A stretch of DNA of 64,000 nt, from contig JAMZAV010002194.1 in NCBI GenBank assembly GCA_024449915.1, positions 1 to 64,000 of the forward strand. Reading direction: 5' to 3'. The notes below the pieces were generated by a model, which saw only the letters and a program-made list of their open reading frames with translations, did not search any database and was not told the origin of the DNA. Positions 63,230 through 64,000 of the stretch are shown here, piece after piece; position 1 is the stretch's first letter, and each line of letters opens with the position of its first letter. The DNA comes from Sweltsa coloradensis (Eukaryota; Arthropoda; Insecta; Plecoptera; Chloroperlidae). The position numbers and the translations under genes are program-made.

Positions 63230-64000
63230 TTACAAATTAAGTCTTACAGGAGCTTTTCTTATGCGCTCAGGACGTGGACTTTTCACCGGCACTAGCGGCA
63301 AAACCTTTGGCTGGAGGGGACTAGCGATGGAATCGTTTATGGTCGGCATGAGTGTAACCTCGGAGGGAAGGGTCATCGGAACAGGGCAAGGAATGAAGGA
63401 TGGGGTAGCCTTGTTGGCTTCAATCTCCGTTGGTTGTTCCCTTGATTCCTTACACTGTTCAATGTCCCTATTAACATTTTCTCCTAGATGTTTCTTTAGA
63501 TGATCGGCATGAGTATACCTGACTCTACCTGCAACTTTCACCAGGAAGGTTACTGGGCTGACCACCTTTACTACAACCCCCATGTTCCACGACTCTCTTT
63601 CCCCCCTCACACATTTAACCAGAACTTTATCCCCTGGTAGGAAATGTTTTGGTACTAACCCTCTAGTTTTGTCATGCGACTCTTTTCTTCTTGCTTGTTT
63701 TTGTTCCATTGATTGATTAAAATCTGGTTTTAGTAGGGACAACCTAGTGCGTGGTTTTCTTTGCAGCATTACTTCTGCAGGAGTTTTCCCCGTCTCAGTG
63801 TGAGGCGTATTTCGGTAAGCAAATAGAAAATTACTAAGACGGTGGGGAATGGATCGGTTCTTTGAGCTTCTTTCCTCCTCTAATACCTGCTTTAACATTG
63901 ATTTCTTTAGCGTTTGTACCATTCGTTCAGCTGAACCATTAGATTGTGGATGAATGGGTGGGCTAAATTTTAACATGATGCCATTACTCTGACAAAATTC
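63230..64000 (-). pseudogene. Gypsy integrase C-terminal half, continues past the right edge
   Basis: The minus-strand frame starts within the integrase core: FSPPIHPQSNGSAERMVQT carries the catalytic Glu. FLFAYRNTPHTETGKTPAEV and MLQRKPRTRLSLLKPDF follow, then the SH3-like C-terminal domain (FLPGDKVLVKCVRGERESW, VVKVVSPVTFLVKVAGRVRY) and a Pro-rich tail ending RKAPVRLNL at the TAA. This wording is typical of K02A2.6-like Gypsy elements. It differs from both other Gypsy elements in the window. A purine run AGGGGGCAAG (minus strand, about 63200) could be the polypurine tract, but no clear LTR follows. It is open as far as seen. Confidence 0.8.

Noticed and set aside
1..64000. CRISPR arrays, operons, prophage or bacterial defence systems
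   Set aside because: All repeats and genes seen are of animal transposable-element type. No array with regular spacers exists.

Overview
This is animal genomic DNA dominated by transposable elements. Introns are GT-AG, there are no operons, and the element families are metazoan: piggyBac, P-element/THAP9-like, Gypsy, Copia, BEL/Pao, Jockey/CR1-type LINEs and Penelope. The palindrome TAGGCCTA recurs throughout non-coding and some coding DNA. I have seen this word in marine deuterostome genomes, so a marine invertebrate such as an echinoderm or relative is my guess. No host gene is recognised by name, so the taxon stays open.

Layout. 0-5.3 kb: decayed DNA-transposon pieces (piggyBac-like, P-element-like, a second transposase-like fragment) and a 70-bp tandem repeat. 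5.3-8.8 kb: AT-rich DNA with a possible solo LTR, a perfect 20-bp hairpin and a candidate four-exon minus-strand gene (7.5-8.1 kb). 8.8-10.9 kb: a broken DDE-like transposase. 11.0-11.6 kb: a 164-bp tandem repeat.

12.1-34.9 kb is a stack of nested retrotransposons. Gypsy element A (LTRs at 12069 and 30074) is split by a minus-strand LINE (16475-29854). That LINE is split by a young Osvaldo/Ulysses-like Gypsy element with about 1.96-kb LTRs and a tRNA-Lys primer site (17333-25688). A Copia element (30208-34903, minus strand, 5-bp target duplication ATTTC, primer site matching the inside of initiator tRNA-Met) sits just beyond the 3' LTR of A.

35-51.4 kb: a LINE 3' fragment, a degraded LINE whose ORF1 carries an SGNH esterase domain (36.8-41.8 kb), a candidate two-exon plus-strand gene (42.1-43.3 kb), small repeats, and a second near full-length copy of the nested LINE (46.4-51.4 kb). 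52.2-57.8 kb: a non-autonomous element with terminal inverted repeats, a P-element/THAP9-like transposase pseudogene and a 3'-truncated BEL/Pao element. 59.9-61.4 kb: an open 495-codon C2H2 zinc-finger protein with an RNase H-like transposase signature. 61.9-63.1 kb: the 3' half of a Penelope-like element with a GIY-YIG endonuclease and a hammerhead-ribozyme-like motif. The right edge cuts into another minus-strand Gypsy integrase.

Almost every coding region is interrupted by single-base frameshifts, often in homopolymers, even in the young Osvaldo-like element whose two LTRs are nearly identical. Some breaks may therefore be assembly errors. I see no defence system, gene cluster or novel pathway. 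The best leads are the insertion stack, the ribozyme motif, the Copia and Osvaldo-like primer sites, and the two unrecognised multi-exon genes.
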